A stretch of 64,000 nt of DNA. It comes from Antennarius striatus (taxonomy: Eukaryota > Chordata > Actinopteri > Lophiiformes > Antennariidae). The position numbers were made by a program, and so were the translations under genes. The notes under the pieces were generated by a model, which worked only from the letters and a program-made list of their open reading frames with translations, was not told where the DNA came from and did no database searches. Location of the stretch: assembly GCF_040054535.1 (NCBI RefSeq), contig NC_090792.1, forward strand, positions 3,215,501-3,279,500, in the 5' to 3' direction. Numbering within the stretch: the stretch's first letter is position 1; each line of letters begins with the position of its first letter. Below, piece after piece: positions 38,699 through 50,482 of this stretch.

Positions 38699-41600
38699 CT
38701 GAGCAGGACAGAGGTGGTGAGGACAGATAGCGAGGAAATCATTTAAACTGCCTAGGTATACATTACACATAAAAGCAATGCTGGATCATTTGTGCAAAAT
38801 CCTTGTTTGTCCTTTGTTTTCACCTCCTTCACCTGATTTAAAGTCTGACACATTCCCTCCACAAGGCATCTGTTCTCAGAACAATGAAACTATACTTGAT
38901 TTATAGGATCACGACCACATGTGACGTGTTTCTCTCCTGATCAAACACAAAGCGCAGCTGTTTCTGATAGCAGAGCGAGAAATCAAAGGGCGCAAAGAGC
39001 ATTACCTCAGTCCTGTTGCTATGCAACTACTGCATATCAAAAACCTAAAATAGGGGATAATGTCGAGGATAAAAATGGACGAGAAGAAGTTAGTAATTCA
39101 TCTGTCTGTGCTGAGATGAAGAACCCTTGCTAAAATATGTGCTAAAATGAATGCTTCTTGTTAAGAGAACCCTCCAGGAGTTACTATTATTTTCTGTGAC
39201 TTTGACATAATGTCATGTCGTGACACATGCCCAGAAATTTGCAGCCCAAAGCAGTGTCCCAGATTTTGCTGTCCACAACATGAATCACATTTTGTGTTTA
39301 GGAGGAGTTGCATGCTGGCTGCAAACAAATGACCCGTGTTCAAAAACATACACTAAGTGACTGGTGCACTATTATCACACACTGCTACAATGGTGATATT
39401 AAGCAATAGATAGAAAACGAAATCCAGCTCAAGAGCTGTATAATTAAGAAGGAAATATAATTATGTTGTCAGCATTTGAGCTTTTAGAAAAGCAGAACGT
39501 AGTTCAATTTCTGCTCATACTTGGTCTATATGACATTTTCCCAGCATTATTCCCCATTGGTTTTATTGTGAATGAGCACATATCCTATTCCAAAAAAATT
39601 ATAATTCATACATTTAACACTGAAGAGGAAATGGAAAAAACGGGGAAAAAACAACAAAACGAAACACTGCCATTACGGAGTGTTTCAGCATTCACGGTTT
39701 CCTTATTCACTCCTCATTCTGATGCAGAAATCATGATGTAAACTGGAGCCACAAATCCAGCTGAAAGTAAATGAGATAAGACTGGCAATCACAATGGATC
39801 TTTGAGAGTGTTTTGCCCCTCGTCTACAACCGTACTCCGTAATAATGCGGCGTATTATGTCCCTGTCTAAGAGGGAGTATAAGGAATGAATTGCTGATGC
39901 TTTCATGCTGTCGAGTGCCAGCTGCCTTCCAACGCCTAGTTCACCGCCTCACATCACACATTTCACTTGCTCTCTTTGACATAAAAGCACAGTAAAAAAA
40001 ATAGCCTTGATTTCTTTTCTGACTGCTGCTGAATGGGCTCCGTGGAGCTGTGGGTGTCTTAAGTGGTCAGTAGCGGTGATGCATGGCTCTTTGGTATTGT
40101 TCCTGAATGAGAGGGGCTGTGACTGATGATTAACTTGACTTGTCGGCTCGGTACTGTTTGGAAGTGATAGAAAAGGAGCTTTGAAATCGCTCTGCATCTC
40201 ACCATGTTCCTTCCACTTTTGTAAGACACAAAGTCAATCAAGGCCTTCATAAGCATTTTGCACAAAGATTTTTTTTTCCAGCATTACCAGATGTGACTAT
40301 TTTCTAAAGCAATCTGGAGACTACATATTATGTGGATACCCTATTCAGAAAAGCGAAACAATGTCAACATTTGGAAGCTAGCAATTAGTTATAGATTTTC
40401 TTAGGTAGAGGAACGCAGCAATTAATGGAAGGACAGAATGTTTTTAGAGTATTTATTATGTTCTCTAGCACAGAAGTCCCATATTTGTTCGAGGGGCTTT
40501 AAGCAGAACTAGAAGATGTAGGATTACAACTACAGCATGCTAAAGTGTGCTGTTGGAATGAAGCAGTCGGTGATGTACGGTGTTTCCTTTCAGCTGAACA
40601 CAAGCAAAGTGGAGTGAGTTAGCATGAGAAGTGTCATTTCTGAGTGAAAGCGTGAAGGACTTCCAGGCACAAACACATGACACAGGCAGCTGGGGGGAGG
40701 TGGTGGGGGTGGGGGAGGGGTTCAGCGCTGCATGCAGAACAACATAATGAATGTTTACGACAAGTCGCTATCTTCATGGATGCAGGTTTGAATTTTACAG
40801 TGTGAAAATTGCAAATGTCAAGTAATTTTGGTTTATCTCTGAGAAAAAGATTTTACATTTGGAAAACAATGTCATTTGTTTTTGCTGAGTTAGATGAAGA
40901 TTAATGATATAATATATAACTCATATTCATCTTTGAAATAAGAAATAAGACGTTTAGCTTAGCTTAGCATTAGGACTTAAAACAAGTCTGGCTATGTCAA
41001 CTGATTAAAAATCTATAATTATAATCAACATCAGAGGTCAGCAGTTCACATTTTATCCCTCGTGGGTTTAATGCAGTAAAGATTAAATTGTTTTACAAGG
41101 TCACACTGCATTATGTGTTGGGTGGGTGAACTGACAGCTAGACAATCACTGGAGATGGAGTGGAAACATTTTTTGACCTCTTTTTTTTTTTTTTTACAAC
41201 TTTTTTTTATGAAATGTAAAGTGGACAGATATTGATTATGGAGACAAGTTAATAGATAAAAATAGTAAAAACTATTAATAAGTAAAGAATGAATAATCTA
41301 AACGCTGATCAATTCAACGGATTTTTGTTTGATTGGGTTCATCCATGAAGATAGTGTGAAAAAGGTTGATAGCACCTCATTTTTCAGCAGGGACAGAGAC
41401 TCACCTCTGATTATATAAACCTGTCCACCTATTAAATGTTTTAGGCAACAGAACAGTCCATCTGACAACAAGGGTTGGACAGCAGTAAGAAAAACAACGG
41501 ACCAAGATGTCAAAAAGGTAGTAGGGTGTGAGAGTTTCAGGTGCAGACATTAAAGAAGATGTAAGGAAAGAGAAACTTGGTCAGACGTCCAACAACATTG

Positions 41601-42164
41601 CTCAAAGTTCAACAAGAGGCACTTCTTTATTTGAACATGCTAGTGGGATCTGTGGAAACTGACCAGGAGGTTGACCAGGAAATGAAGGAAAGCAGAGATC
41701 AAACAGGAGGAAAACTGTAAAGCTGGTGGTAAAGCTGAAATTGATTGAACTATCTCTTTTTTAGAAGAGCATGCAAGCTGTGCATAGTTTCTCTCTGGGA
41801 AAGGTGAAGTGGATAACTTACAGCAGATTTATTTTTTAGACTGCACGGATTCAAGATTCCAACTTTAATTCTTGTAAGTACCATTACAAAATTCTATATT
41901 TCATTCATTATTTAAGGGAAATAAAGGAATTCTTAACTGGTACTATAAATTTAAGATTGCATCTATATATGTATACAATACAAATTTGTGATTGGAGTTT
42001 AGTATAGAAAAATACTAACTCTGTTAGGCTCCCTACGTATAAATCCATTCGGGTTCAAGATGTTCTTTCTTCCTGTGACACGGGTCATACGATTGCTCAC
42101 ACTCTTCACTGCTTCTGTTCACACTCTTTAGGAATATGACTCAAACGTGTTTCAGAGTACTTAC
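38699..42164 (-). other. SYT14 last intron
   Basis: About 3.5 kb between the two C2B exons. No repeat family was recognised. The balanced sequence at 39,740-39,930 is a possible conserved non-coding element. Confidence 0.7.
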
Positions 42165-42345
42165 TGGGTGGCTTGTTGGCAGCCAGGTTTTTGAAATGGA
42201 TGCCTTTGATGATCTCCACAGAGAGACGTCCCGTTGTGGCGTTGTACACCAGACCCACGAGGATCTCTGGGGTGGAAATCTGACTGACTGACTGGAATGA
42301 TGAGGCGCTTTCACTGCAGGTCATATCTGAGAGGGATTCACCACC
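42165..42345 (-). CDS. syt14: SYT14 coding exon: start of C2B domain
   Basis: A 181-nt exon with acceptor TTTTCAG| and donor CCCA|GTAAGT. It encodes a short C2A-C2B linker (GGESLSDMTCSESASSFQSV) and the first strands of C2B: TPEILVGLVYNATTGRLSVE, then IIKGIHFKNLAANKPP. Loop 1 of C2B (FKNLAANKPPNTY once joined to the next exon) lacks the usual aspartates. The last codon is split (A|AT, asparagine) and completed by the exon at 38698, which fixes the junction. The intron to the last exon is about 3.5 kb. Confidence 0.95.
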
Positions 42346-43178
42346 CTGAAAATAAATGTTTAGAAAATCCCTCACTGGTACATCAAACATTACAGTCATG
42401 AAGATTTATGTTCAATATTTCTTTCAGTTTAGTGTCAAATCTGTTCATTATTGTTTGCAAAACATGTAGAAATGTAGCTTAACATAACAAATAGGGTCTA
42501 TAAATTAGTTGGATATAATCTTAAAAACAATAGATCCATGATTTCAAACAGATGTTGGCAAAATGCTTCTGCACTCCTCTATTAAACCCATGATGAAAAA
42601 TTGAATTAGCAATAACCAGCTAGGTACACACACACTCACACACTACTGAGTAGCATGAGTTGGTTGAAATGAGACTTTTCCTCCCCTGTTTCTCCTCGTT
42701 TGAATCACCCTCACCTCACATAACCTAGTGGAACATAGCCTAAGCCTCACAACACTTGCAGAGGGCAACGCTGTATAAAATATTAATGCAAGGAGAGACA
42801 GAGTTTAAAACAAGACCTGCTTCCAGTCAGAGGAGAAGCACTACAGAGGATGTGCTAGTTGTGGGGACTATTTTTAGGTTACCAGTAACCCCACAAACCT
42901 ATTCAGAGCTAATGATGTGTCCCTTGGCTTTGGAGGGAAAGCACAGTTATCCCTGGAGCTGGTTAGCTGGGCTCACTAACGACTGCACATTTCATTGGGG
43001 CCAATAAAGACAAAGCATTACTTGGAGTTTTGCTCTTATTCTTCTTTGTAAAGGCTACAAAAGGCAAGACAAAGTCAAGTAAAACGACTATCATTTTTCT
43101 TGTAAAATCTGCAAACGGCGTCCTTGGTGAACCCCAAGTTTGACGTGTTTCAAGTGGTCAACTGTTGATCATCCTTAC

Positions 43179-43628
43179 CGGGAGGGCACAGCAGGGGTCC
43201 AGCGTGACCGGCACAGATAATTTGTCCTGAAGGTTTAGCTTGGTGAGGTAGAACACCTTCTCTCCGAGCACCTTCTCCTTTTTCATACGTCGCATACTAT
43301 AAAGGCGGAATCGGACGGCGTAATTGCCAATCATTTCTGACTCCACGTGACTGAAGTGGAAGGTCTCCGTGAAAACTGGGCAGGGGCCCTTCTGGATGCC
43401 TGTTTTTGCCCTCTGCTTCTTGCTGGGCAATAACACCATGTGGACCTGCCAGGAGATGTTGCCGGTGCGTTTTAGGGCAGGAAGGTCCGTCACTGCCATG
43501 ATGGTGATAGCAAGTTGCTGGTCTTCAGAGTCAAAGTCAAACGTCACATCCAGGGTGCCATATTTTGAAACTGAATCTGGTTCGTAACCTTTGGGTAGCC
43601 GCGCTGCTGATCCTTGTGCTGACATGTC
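43179..43628 (-). CDS. syt14: SYT14 coding exon: C2A domain
   Basis: A 450-nt exon (150 codons, phase 0 at both ends) with acceptor CTTTAG| and donor CCCG|GTAAGG. After DMSAQGSAARLPKGYEPDSV it holds a complete C2 domain: KYGTLDVTFDFDSEDQQLAI at the start, then LPALKRTGNISWQVHMVLLP, then a KKQRAKT basic strand, PVFTETFHF, and VRFRLYSMRRMKKEKVLGE. In calcium-binding synaptotagmins the two loops carry aspartates. Here loop 1 reads LPALKRTGNIS and loop 3 reads YSMRRMKKEK, so the acidic ligands are replaced by lysine, serine and arginine. This agrees with the known Ca2+ independence of SYT14. The basic KKQRAKT strand could support lipid or oligomer contacts (inference). Confidence 0.96.
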
Positions 43629-43709
43629 CTAAAGGAACCAGTGAAATGTTTAGTTTGCAATAAAACAGTTTACATGCACTTAGTCATATCTGGCATCTCA
43701 AGCATTCAC

Positions 43710-43981
43710 CTCTGGGCTGAGGACAGCGGTGCTGTCACTGGGTACATCCTCCTCATAGCCTTTGTTGAGGTAACTCTCAGTCTCGGGGCCATCGCTACCC
43801 TCACTGGGGCATTTGTCAAAGGACAAATGGGGACTACCGCTGGTGTGGGAAAGGTCACACTTGGCATCTCCCAGGTCTGACAGCGTACAGGACATCCTCG
43901 GAGAACCGTTCTCATCTTGATAAGGAGGCGGTTGCAGCTCATCCAGTGGAGGTGTTCGCCTCATTCTTTGAATACAGTTGG
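43710..43981 (-). CDS. syt14: SYT14 coding exon: proline-rich linker before C2A
   Basis: A 272-nt exon with acceptor AACCAG| and donor CAGAG|GTGAAT. It encodes ANCIQRMRRTPPLDELQPPP followed by YQDENGSPRMSC, then a cysteine/serine-rich stretch and the block GYEEDVPSDSTAVLSPE. The LDELQPPPYQD segment includes a PPxY-type motif (PPPY), which in other proteins can bind WW domains; whether it does so here is unknown. Entry is in phase 1 (G|CC, alanine) and exit in phase 0. The GYEEDVPSDSTAVLSPE block is a strong SYT14 identifier directly before the C2A exon. Confidence 0.94.
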
Positions 43982-46193
43982 CTGGTTGACAGTAAATTAA
44001 CATAGACACAAAGGATCCGAATAATAAACACATTATTGCATATCATATAATCATTATAAATATAACCAGAAAGTCATGCACAGAGCAGCGTCCAAGCAAA
44101 GGCGGATGTGGATCACTTGACTGGTCACGTGAGGTTGATTATGTTGTGTCAGATTTGTCATTGGATGGATTACCATGAGGTTTGGTACAAAGTGATTCAG
44201 ACATCAGACAATGAAGATGTGTCATCATGTCTGCTGATAACTTGACGTTTCTTCTGCAGTCACCACAAGCCAAAATGTTGGCATTTTAAACACTCAAAGT
44301 CCAGTTTATTACACGAACTTCGCTAAACGTTTGACGAATTACACTTTAGTTCATTTTTGCCATATCTTAACAATTTTGGAAGGATTATGAAAATTATAAA
44401 GAGTGTTGTAGTTGGAGATTGTCAAAAACACACAATTGTAAATCAGATTTTTAAAGAATCTATAAATATCAACAGTTGCATCACACATTTGCTCCACATA
44501 AGGACATTTATACAAAACTGTATAAAATATGTAATAAATAAATGCATCAACCTATGAATGTACAGCTCTCCCATTCTGTTTTATCAGGGTAATGTCATAC
44601 TGGCAATGACATTAAGTTCAAAGCTCCCTGTGCCTTAAAGAGATGCTTAATGACTGCAGGCCCCTGGCACCTCCACCATTAGCCATGGCAAAAACAACTT
44701 ATTTATATATTGTATTTTATACACAGGATAACTTAAAGCATCTACCGTGAGTTATGGACATAAAAAAGAAAGTGCCAGGACATAAATCTGACAATGAGCA
44801 AAGCAAACAAAGGAACAACACCATATTCCCTGCACCAGTTTAAAGAAACCATAAATTAAGTAAAATCTTTGTCAAACATATCGTAGCTTGTATGTGATTG
44901 TGTTTTACTGTGACTCTAAATGAGAGCAGACGTTTAATCTACAGCTTCAATAATGATTCTTGTCTGTAATAAAATTAATTGTTTGTCCATCCTAACAAAC
45001 AGAATGTGGCCTGTAGGAGACTTTTTTTTTAATGCACAACCTAAATAAAACATGAGGTAAGACTCGACTGAATACTGCTTAATCTTCCACAGATTTCATG
45101 CCTCTCACCTTTCTAAATGATTCAGTTGCCTAGAAGGCAAAGAATGAGGCTTGGTGGCACTTTCTAAAGAACCTTGAATGGTGTTGTCAGCTGCATTCTA
45201 AAATCTGCCTCCCTTGTCCAAATTGGATTCACAAAAATTGAGCAGCCGATGCTAATACTCCCAGAGGGACAGAGGCAAAGCTTTAAACCCCGGTCTCTCG
45301 CAAAGAAAGACAGAAAGTAAGAATGAAGGAAAGAAAGACAGAATGAAAGAAAGAAAACAAAGCATGAAGATGAACATTAAATGCTCTTTCTTTTTTCTGG
45401 CTCCCAACTTTTGGAAAAAGCCAGCGCTATGATGATGCAATTTCAGCTTTCTCCCAAGTTCTTGAAACTTTCACTCTTCATTTTATCAGTGAGACGCCAC
45501 CTCAAAGTGACAGATAACAGTGGCAGGATGGAGGCAAAGCAGTCTTAATAAGTGTCATGGAGGGCTTGATAAAAGGAGCAAATCCATTTTTGGCAGTCTT
45601 TTCCGGCTGAGCTGGGGGCGGTTGATTTGATGGAAGTTGCTATGAGTAAAAACACTCCGCCTCTCCAGCCCACTAATTGGGATGGTTACCCTTCCTGCTC
45701 TCGTCTAACACACCCTTCCTTCACAGAGTTTCATCCCGTCTCTACTGGCAGTCACCTTGTTTCGCCTGCTTGTAGCTGTTTAGGTAAGAAAACAGTTTGT
45801 GCTTCATGAATATTGGCTGTGAAACCTGCAGGTACAAATATTTTAGCTGGCAAGTGAGTGTAGACACAATTTATTCTTTCTATGAAAATAAGAAGGGAGG
45901 ATCTTACAACTTCACGTCCATCAACCATCAGCTATCAAAAATGCAAGCAGTGAATGCTCAATAGATCAGGACAAAAGGCTAGTATCAGGTAATTGGTTAC
46001 TCCACAACTACTACCTGCTGGGAATCCCGGCTCTGTCCAAAGTAAAAGCACAAAAAAACAACAAAAGTAGTTCTTTAGGAATCCGTCTTGGCCAGGACTT
46101 CCTGTTGTCTTGTTGTCCATATTGTTACACACTGGGATTATACAGGTTTAAAAAGTCAGCTTGCTTGAACCTAACCTACCCAACCAGGACTAT

Positions 46194-46437
46194 TACAGTA
46201 TTTTAAGGCGCCCCCAAAAGCTTTTAATTTTCTCAAAAACTGACCGTGCACCTTATAATCCAGTGTGGTTTATATATGAAAACGGTTTTAAAATAGGCCA
46301 TTCATTGAAAGTTCACCATATTATCACATGTGCCTTATAATCCAGTGCACCTTATATAAGAAAAGGTCTTAAAATAGGCCTTTAATTGAAGGTGCGCCTT
46401 ATAGTCCAGTGCGCCTTATAGTGCAGAAAATACTGTA
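46194..46437. mobile_element. 'GGCGCAC' MITE, short copy
   Basis: TA-flanked element with ends TACAGTATTTTAAGGCGC and GCGCCTTATAGTGCAGAAAA followed by TACTGTA. Internally it repeats CCTTATAATCCAGTG three times between runs of TTTTAAAATAGGCC. It lies in the 43,982-52,421 SYT14 intron. The superfamily is not assigned. Confidence 0.65.
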
Positions 46438-47483
46438 ATCAGATGCTAACAGTTTCCCCCATCGTCCTGTCCTCTCATTTAGCTCCGACAACCCTCCTGG
46501 GTCCGACTTCATAGTTGCAAGGTGTGAAATACAGAGGTTTGTGTTTTCCAACATGTTCAGCGGTACCTATAAGACCAATCTCCCATCATTATGAGTGCCA
46601 CTGATGTTTTTGGTCATGTCTGCCCTGTCTCCATGACCACATCTACTGACATTTGCAAAGTTACTGAGCTGATTGTTAGCTGGTGAAGCAAAAATATTAT
46701 AAATCATAGTCAACATTTCAACCATCCCTCCACAAGAGTTTCATATTATACTCAGGATTTATTAATTTCTATGACTTTCTACAATAATGTTACTGATACT
46801 AAAATGATTAATGAAGACAGTATTGTAACACACCCCCATGCAACAGTGTCCTCATTAGGTAGCAATGACAACATGCTAACATTAGAGGAGAGAAAGAAAG
46901 TCTGTCCAGACAAACCCCAATTATTTCTTCCTTGCTGCTTACTTCCTATTTTGGGATTGCTTTGTGGTGCCGCCGGGGCAGCCGCTCCGCCTGATTCTGC
47001 AACCTCGGCACAATCCTGCTCATGTATAATACATATGTCCTGGGGATAAAGCTCTTCATACTCAGACAAACACAAGCAGCAGTGGGAGTCAAGAAAAAAA
47101 AAAACACAGATGCCTCAGATGTTTTCAACAGCATGTTCCAAAATTAATGAAATGATGTGTCGTCTTTCAGCAATATGATGGAAAAAGATCCATGTCTACG
47201 TTTCTAGTAATGTTTTTATTTTGGAGGGACTCCATGTCAGGACTGGTGTGAGATCACTGCCTACAAAGAAGAGGCCAGTCGTTAAAGCTCTTCCACAACG
47301 AGACGCTTTCAGCAAAAGCTCAGCCATGTATGTACAGACCCAAGCTGTACCTTTTAGGGTTAGGGTTAGCCTAACATTGTGCTGTAAATTATAAGTAAGT
47401 GTTCAAAATGTAGAGGAAAAGTATAAGACATTTACTCTACAGATATGTTTGTTTGTGCCTTCTTGTTATTTCCTAGAAAGACA

Positions 47484-48122
47484 TACATTATTTTCCGCAC
47501 TCTAAGGCGCACTGGACTATAAGGCGCACCCTAAACGAATGGCCCATTTAAAATAAATAAATAGACAAATATTTTAAAAAAAAATTAAAATAACTATTTT
47601 AAAAAATTATATAAGGCACCCTGGATTATAAGGCGCACCTTCAATGAAAGGCCTATTTTAAAACTGTTTTCACCAGAACAGGGCACACAGCATTATAAGG
47701 CGCATAAAATAGAAACTACTGTCATGGCTGTGGTTGTGTTATGCATCCACTAGATTGAGCTGCACTAAAGGGATTACATTCACGTCTCTGCAGCCTTTTC
47801 TCAAATTTCAAGAGCCAAGTCACTGCTAGCCAAAAATGCCTGGCATGCTACAATTAATACACAAATTCACCTGAAAAAGCAGGTAACTGTGGGGGGGCAG
47901 TAACTGTGGGTCGCAGCTTAGACATGTGTATTTTGTCTGAGCTGCTGACCTGATGGACAACAACGTGGGGGTTGAGGTTACAGCTGAGAACTCATCTTCA
48001 ATGAATGGCCTATTTTAAAACTTTTTTTCATATTTAAGGTGCACTGGATTATAAGGCGCACTGTCGGTTTTTGAGAAAATTAAAGGCTTTTAGGTGCGCC
48101 TTATAGTGCGGAAAATACTGTA
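47484..48122. mobile_element. 'GGCGCAC' MITE, long copy
   Basis: Same family as the element at 46,194. The left end is TACATTATTTTCCGCACTCT then AAGGCGCAC; the right end is GGTGCGCCTTATAGTGCGGA then AAATACTGTA. Several internal TATAAGGCGCAC motifs occur. About 300 bp of unrelated central sequence (47,705-47,995) suggests an insert or a longer family member. Confidence 0.65.
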
Positions 48123-48660
48123 ATCTACTTCTAATCTTGAATTTTCCGACAACCCTTTCCAAAACCTTTGAGGGCATCTCAATTACACAATATCACAAAC
48201 ACGAGACAGTTCATAGCTAACTGAATGTGAGCACAAAATAAATAGAATTTATATAATTAAAAAGAGCACATCTTTAATAAATGCTGCCAGGTAGAACTCA
48301 TGCACCTCACTCCAACAAGGTACGTCTATTCCTTATGTTACAACAAATGAGTCCTTAAAAAATGTCAATAAAGTCTTTGGAACATAATTTTTCTTCTTTG
48401 AACATCATAATAATATTACGTGGATAAGTATTTATCCACGTAGTTCATCAAAATAGTCAGAGGGCCTACCTCAGAACAATTTAAAATGAAATTCAATCGC
48501 CAATTTCACTGTTTTTAATCATTTTAATCAAAAAAACAAGTAAATATTTCTTGACAGTCTTCTTACAAGTCAACAACATTTTATTTATGCAGGATCCACA
48601 TCTATCTGCAGGATTCCGAAGCATGAATCCTGGATTTATGCTTCGGACCCCCTGCAACAA

Positions 48661-49962
48661 TTGTTCAACCTCAGTCTGCGGCTGGGGAGGGTCCCGTCAC
48701 TGTGGAAGACCTCCTGCATTGTCCCTGTACCCAAGAAAGGACGCCCTACTGAGCTCAACGACCACCGACCGGTCGCTCTTACCTCCCACGTAATGAAGAC
48801 CCTAGAGCGACTGGTCCTGGAGCTCATGCGTCCACAGGTGCAGGGTGCTATGGACCCTCTCCAGTTTGCCTATCGCGCCAAGGTTGGGGTTGACGATGCT
48901 GTCATGTACCTCCTCCACCGCACACTCTCCTACCTGGACGCCGGGGGCTGTGCCGTCAGAGTGCTCTTCTTCGACTTTTCGAGTGCCTTCAACACCATCC
49001 AGCCCCAGCTCCTGCAGGATAAACTGACCTCCATGGCTGTGGACCCCTACCTCGTGAGCTGGATTACGGACTACCTAACGGACAGACCCCAGTACGTCCG
49101 TATGGGGGACTGTTTGTCTTCTATGGTAACCAGCAGCACGGGGGCGCCACAGGGGACCGTTCTATCCCCCATTCTCTTCACCCTCTACACATCAGACTTC
49201 AAGCACAACTCGGATACATGCCACATACAGAAGTACTCCGATGACACCGCGATAGTGGCATGTATCCGGGAGGGTGATGAGGGGGGGTACAGGGCATTGG
49301 TGGCTGACTTCGTGGAGTGGTGCCAACAGAACCAGCTCCAGCTCAACGTCTCCAAGACAAAGGAGATGGTTCTGGATTTCCGGCGGGCACCTCCCTCTCC
49401 ACAGCCGGTGATCATCAAAGGCAGTGAGGTGGAGGTGGTAGAAAACTATAAGTACCTGGGACTGCAGCTAGACAGCAGACTGGACTGGTCACTCAACTCC
49501 AACTGTGTGCACAAGAAGGGGCAGAGCAGGATGTACTTCCTAAGGAGGCTGGCCTCCTTCAACATCTGTCCTAAGCTCCTTTTCATGTTCTATCAGTCCG
49601 TAGTCTCCAGTGTGCTGTCATACGCCATTGTGTGTTGGGGTGGGGGGGCCAGGAAAAGAGATATGGACCGTCTGAACAGACTCATCCGCAGAGCGGGCTC
49701 AGTGGTCGGGCTGAGCCTGGACTCTGTGGATATGCTTCTGGAGAGCAGGACCATGTCTAAAGTTAAGGCTATCATGAACAACACCAGGCACCCCCTACAC
49801 ACCACCTTCTTCCAGCAGAGAAGCACCTTCAGCGGCAGACTGCTGTCACACAGCGCCTCCACAGAGAGGCTGAGGTCCTCCTTCGTGCCCCGTGCCATCA
49901 GGGGGTTCAATGACTCTCTCAGGAGGAGCGGGGGGGAGGTGGCGATGTCAGCACGGGGTTGA
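48661..49962 (+). CDS. LINE reverse transcriptase, C-terminal part, open frame
   Basis: An uninterrupted 433-codon frame from within a LINE ORF2; the true start is upstream and lost. Visible reverse transcriptase motifs in order: WKTSCIVPVPKKGRP, HRPVALTSHVMKTLERLVL, FFDFSSAFNTIQP (motif A, with the catalytic Asp), TGAPQGTVLSPILFTLYTSD (motif B), YSDDTAIVACI (motif C, YSDD), and ENYKYLGLQLDSRLDW. The C-terminal region contains YAIVCWGGGARKRDMDRLNR and FVPRAIRGFNDSLRR, as in L2-clade elements. The frame is intact from motif 0 to the stop, which suggests a young insertion. It lacks the endonuclease and so could not mobilise itself. Confidence 0.9.
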   Translation: MFNLSLRLGRVPSLWKTSCIVPVPKKGRPTELNDHRPVALTSHVMKTLERLVLELMRPQVQGAMDPLQFAYRAKVGVDDAVMYLLHRTLSYLDAGGCAVRVLFFDFSSAFNTIQPQLLQDKLTSMAVDPYLVSWITDYLTDRPQYVRMGDCLSSMVTSSTGAPQGTVLSPILFTLYTSDFKHNSDTCHIQKYSDDTAIVACIREGDEGGYRALVADFVEWCQQNQLQLNVSKTKEMVLDFRRAPPSPQPVIIKGSEVEVVENYKYLGLQLDSRLDWSLNSNCVHKKGQSRMYFLRRLASFNICPKLLFMFYQSVVSSVLSYAIVCWGGGARKRDMDRLNRLIRRAGSVVGLSLDSVDMLLESRTMSKVKAIMNNTRHPLHTTFFQQRSTFSGRLLSHSASTERLRSSFVPRAIRGFNDSLRRSGGEVAMSARG

Positions 49963-50008
49963 AAATGGATTTAATTTAATTTAATTTAAATTTAATTTTA
50001 TACTGTTG

Positions 50009-50014
<6 letters not shown>

Positions 50015-50062
<48 letters not shown>
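50015..50062. repeat. (AT)n within the LINE 3' UTR
   Basis: A run of AT units between the LINE stop codon and its TATC tail; part of the L2-like insertion. Confidence 0.9.
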
Positions 50063-50067
<5 letters not shown>

Positions 50068-50336
50068 TTTTATATACTGTTTTATATTTTAATTCAATTT
50101 TATACTGTTTATATTTTAATACTGTAATATTTTAAAATTTTATACTGTTTATATTTTAGTTATAGTTTAGTATATAAGTCCTGTTAGTGCTGCATGTGCC
50201 TGTCTGTTAGTGTAATGTATGTCTTGTGGTATGTCCTGTGATGTCAGTGTTTCCTTTTCTCCTGGTGTTTATCCAGTATTATTTGTTATGTAATGCCTGA
50301 GCAGTGGATATATGCAATTTCCTCCGGGATTAATAA

Positions 50337-50482
<146 letters not shown>

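Noticed and set aside
46771..47075. Overlapping frames of about 95 codons on both strands
   Set aside because: No homology recognised and no splice signals; likely chance frames.
47352..47370. Telomere-like AGGGTTAGGGTTAG
   Set aside because: Only two units; expected by chance in 64 kb.
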